Below, one piece after another: positions 62,366 to 64,000 of a DNA stretch of 64,000 nt. Source of the stretch: Lysinibacillus sp. 2017 (GTDB taxonomy: Bacteria > Bacillota > Bacilli > Bacillales_A > Planococcaceae); NCBI RefSeq assembly GCF_003073375.1, contig NZ_CP029002.1, positions 1,226,001-1,290,000 of the forward strand, read 5' to 3'. Numbering within the stretch: the first letter of the stretch is position 1; each line of letters begins with the position of its first letter. Below the pieces are notes generated by a model, which saw only the letters and a program-made list of their open reading frames with translations, was not told where the DNA came from and made no database searches. Made by a program: the position numbers and the translations under genes.

Positions 62366-62600
62366 TTACTTAAATGCTGCTGGCGTAAGATATCCAAGCG
62401 TTTGGTGAATTCGAATATTGTTAATTTCGAGCTGTTCAAGTGATTCATAGGTCATCTGGTACACAAATTCAATTTTAAAACTCTTATACGTTGCTTTCGT
62501 CGTCTGAACGGTTATCTTCCGCTTTGAAAGAACCCGTGTCTTGATGATTTTTAACCCAACGATCTAATGCAGATGGTGTATCAAGCGAATAAGCCCTTAT
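62366..62600 (-). pseudogene. IS3-family transposase remnant (OrfA and OrfB fragments fused by deletion)
   Basis: Minus-strand reading gives an OrfA-like piece (SLDTPSALDRWVKNHQDTGSF, then KAEDNRSDDES) and, after a frameshift and stop, the OrfB C-terminus KIEFVYQMTYESLEQLE...RIHQTLGYLTPAAFK. The catalytic DDE core is missing. Typical of a decayed IS150-like element next to the integrase fragment. Confidence 0.75.
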
Positions 62601-62617
62601 CAAAAATTAGGACATAG

Positions 62618-62943
62618 GATATTGATGCTTCTTATAACCTTAAAATTGATGAAGGGTATAAACACTGTAAGGGAGAAAAACATTATTTAACTTTCTTTCT
62701 TGCCATTTATCCGGGAATGAGACGAGGCGAGCTTTTAGGGGTAAACTGGAGCGATATTGATTTGGTCAATAAAACAATTCATATTCAACGTTCGTTACAA
62801 AGGGTGTTGATGTTGTAAAGGTGTCCAAACGTTTAGGTCACGCGAATGCGAAAATCACATTAGAAACCTATGCGCACCTCGTTCCAAATGAAGAGAATGA
62901 TTTAGCTGATATTTTTGAAAATGCACTGGAAAAAATCGCGTGA
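62618..62943 (+). pseudogene. tyrosine recombinase (phage integrase) remnant
   Basis: Two frames are joined by a deletion. The first reads HYLTFFLAIYPGMRRGELLG followed by VNWSDIDLVNKTIHIQRSL and has the first catalytic Arg. The second reads VSKRLGHANAKITLETYAHL followed by VPNEENDLADIF, with the terminal tyrosine. About 70 codons containing the central catalytic residues are lost. It ends 46 bases before the tRNA terminator hairpin, the usual place for an integrase beside its attachment site. Confidence 0.88.
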
Positions 62944-62988
62944 GCATTGCCTAAAAATCGAGGTTTCGTACAGGAAGTGTTCCAAAAG

Positions 62989-63028
62989 AAAAAACCTGTA
63001 AACGTTGTTATATCAACGTTTACAGGCT
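62989..63028 (-). terminator. tRNA terminator
   Basis: On the minus strand CCTGTAAACGTTG pairs exactly with CAACGTTTACAGG and is followed by TTTTTTCTTTT, 12 bases after the tRNA 3' end. Confidence 0.88.
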
Positions 63029-63039
63029 GTGGAAAGTGA

Positions 63040-63112
63040 TGGTCCCGACTGGTCTCGAACCAGCGACCCCCACCTTGTCGAGGTGATGCTCTCCCAACTG
63101 AGCTACAAGACC
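63040..63112 (-). tRNA. tRNA-Val (GAC), provisional
   Basis: 73 bases fold as a full cloverleaf: acceptor GGTCTTG/CGGGACC (two G-U pairs), D-stem GCTC/GAGC, anticodon stem TCACC/GGTGG, loop TCGACAA, T-stem GCTGG/CCAGT with TTCGAGA loop; CCA is not encoded. The anticodon read is GAC (valine). Position 33 is C instead of the near-universal T, so the assignment or functionality deserves checking. Confidence 0.75.
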
Positions 63113-63259
63113 ATGTAAGATACATAAAGAAGCTTAAAAATGTTCTTACATAGAATAATAGCATAAGAGGCGGTGGTGGTACATAGAAAACCACCACTAT
63201 TTTACTTTTCATGTTATTATTTCAAATAGTAATGATCGCGAACACATTCCTCTTACTAA

Positions 63260-63478
63260 TCAGCGTTTTTTCTTCTTATCGTCTAGTAGCAATGTTTCTT
63301 TTTTAACTAATTTTTCAAGGACTAAATGAACATGATATTTGTCTTCGGCAATTTGGGCGATATTTACAACTTTCCCTTTACGGCCTTTGATTTTGATATT
63401 TTCATCAACTTCCGGAATACGTCGTAAACATTGGCTTAGTGCAGGTGAGTTATTTTCAAAATAATGAATGGCATACAT
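63260..63478 (-). CDS. small basic protein of unknown function
   Basis: 72 residues, beta-rich in the middle (IKIKGRKGKVVNIAQIAEDKYHVHLVLEKL) with a very basic C-terminus (DDKKKKR), possibly nucleic-acid binding. AAGGAG is about nine bases before the ATG. Not recognised. Confidence 0.65.
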   Translation of the reverse strand: MYAIHYFENNSPALSQCLRRIPEVDENIKIKGRKGKVVNIAQIAEDKYHVHLVLEKLVKKETLLLDDKKKKR

Positions 63479-63651
63479 TTTTATAATCTCCTTGTAAACT
63501 CAAATGAAAGATTGAGTGAATTTTTCTCAATTTATGATGATTCTCTTGTAGATAGAACTATCATAAAAGGGAGATTAAAAAAATTGAGAGAAATGGATTC
63601 AGGATTCCAATAATAGAATAGGGTAATCGAATGAATTGAGGTGTAGATGGA

Positions 63652-64000
63652 ATGACGAAAAAATGGGGTTTAATAAGTGTTCTTGGATTTGGTATGTATG
63701 TTGTGGCGATGTATTTCTATTTTTTTCATAGCCAGGATAGTGGGATACCCGCAACGCTTAAAGGAACGGTAGTAGATCCAAACAGTTTTATGTCAGCACA
63801 GGAATTGGTGTTAAGTAAGGATTTAGCGAAAATAAGAAATTTCCTTTTTTTTATTGCAACACCGTTTGAATGGTTTCTTTACTTTATTATTTTAATTTCT
63901 GGTATTTCACATTTGTTTGAGAAATGGAGCCCTGTACAAAAAAAATGGGCAATTTGGCGAAATGCTGTGTATTTATTTTTACTATCAATTTTAGTATTTA
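63652..64000 (+). CDS. M48-family metalloprotease (Ste24/YhfN-like), N-terminal part
   Basis: 116 codons inside the window, continuing past its end. One N-terminal helix, an outside loop (VVDPNSFMSAQELVLSKDLAKIRNFLFF) and further helices match the start of CAAX-prenyl-protease-like M48 enzymes such as YhfN of Bacillus subtilis. The HExxH zinc motif would lie beyond the window. GAGGTG is eight bases before ATG 63652. Confidence 0.7.
   Translation, partial: MTKKWGLISVLGFGMYVVAMYFYFFHSQDSGIPATLKGTVVDPNSFMSAQELVLSKDLAKIRNFLFFIATPFEWFLYFIILISGISHLFEKWSPVQKKWAIWRNAVYLFLLSILVF

Overview
The window reads as chromosomal DNA of an AT-rich, spore-forming Firmicute, most likely Bacillaceae/Planococcaceae of the Lysinibacillus-Solibacillus type. 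Supporting signs are strong AGGAGG-type ribosome sites with frequent TTG starts, two intact alpha/beta-type small acid-soluble spore proteins (one with a clean SigG-type promoter), a SigB-type promoter, an S-layer-homology protein, OhrR/Ohr, ECF sigma/anti-sigma pairs and a guanine riboswitch. The genus is inferred from overall character, not from a marker gene.

Layout. 0-4 kb: a minus-strand iron/phosphonate-type ABC importer operon (lipoprotein, two permeases, ATPase) running into a PHP-type phosphoesterase. 4-7.6 kb: remnants and small enzymes. 7.7-9.3 kb: an ECF sigma factor with its anti-sigma factor. 9.4-15.9 kb: S66 peptidase, a MerR-like coiled-coil protein, the divergent ohrR/ohr peroxide pair, a glutathione-peroxidase-like protein and a chemoreceptor. 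15.9-19.8 kb: a stand-alone adenylation-thiolation-reductase NRPS-like enzyme translationally coupled to its phosphopantetheinyl transferase. 19.9-27.3 kb: the most coherent novel locus. Class II HMG-CoA reductase, a 2-TM protein, a TctA-like permease and HMG-CoA lyase form one operon, next to LysR and XRE-cupin regulators and a 3-oxoacid CoA-transferase. Together they describe uptake and breakdown of mevalonate to acetyl-CoA and acetoacetyl-CoA. 27.6-44.8 kb: surface proteins, a guanine-riboswitch purine permease, SASP, stress SDR, DUF2935, a nuclease-like lipoprotein, a 5'-nucleotidase-SH3 protein and an ECF sigma factor fused to a YcdB-like domain. 45-50 kb: HAD phosphatase and a two-protein ABC exporter whose first half is frameshifted in its signature motif. 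50.6-52.4 kb: a membrane-anchored coiled-coil/GIY-YIG protein matching the SNIPE antiphage architecture. 53-57 kb: an NHL-propeller and FecR secreted pair. 57.6-60.1 kb: ABC-2 permease remnants, VanZ, a methyltransferase tail. 60.3-63.1 kb: a decayed integrative element with a duplicated 3' tRNA half, a broken tyrosine integrase and an IS3-family remnant. 63.6 kb to end: the start of an M48 metalloprotease.

A second theme is repeated partial duplication with decay. SASP, DUF2935, the HAD phosphatase 5' region, the tRNA 3' half with its terminator, and the 3' end of an acidic protein gene each occur as one good copy and one truncated copy inside this 64 kb. The region looks like a hot spot for recombination and gene loss. 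All identifications rest on reading translated sequences and motifs by eye; no database search was run.
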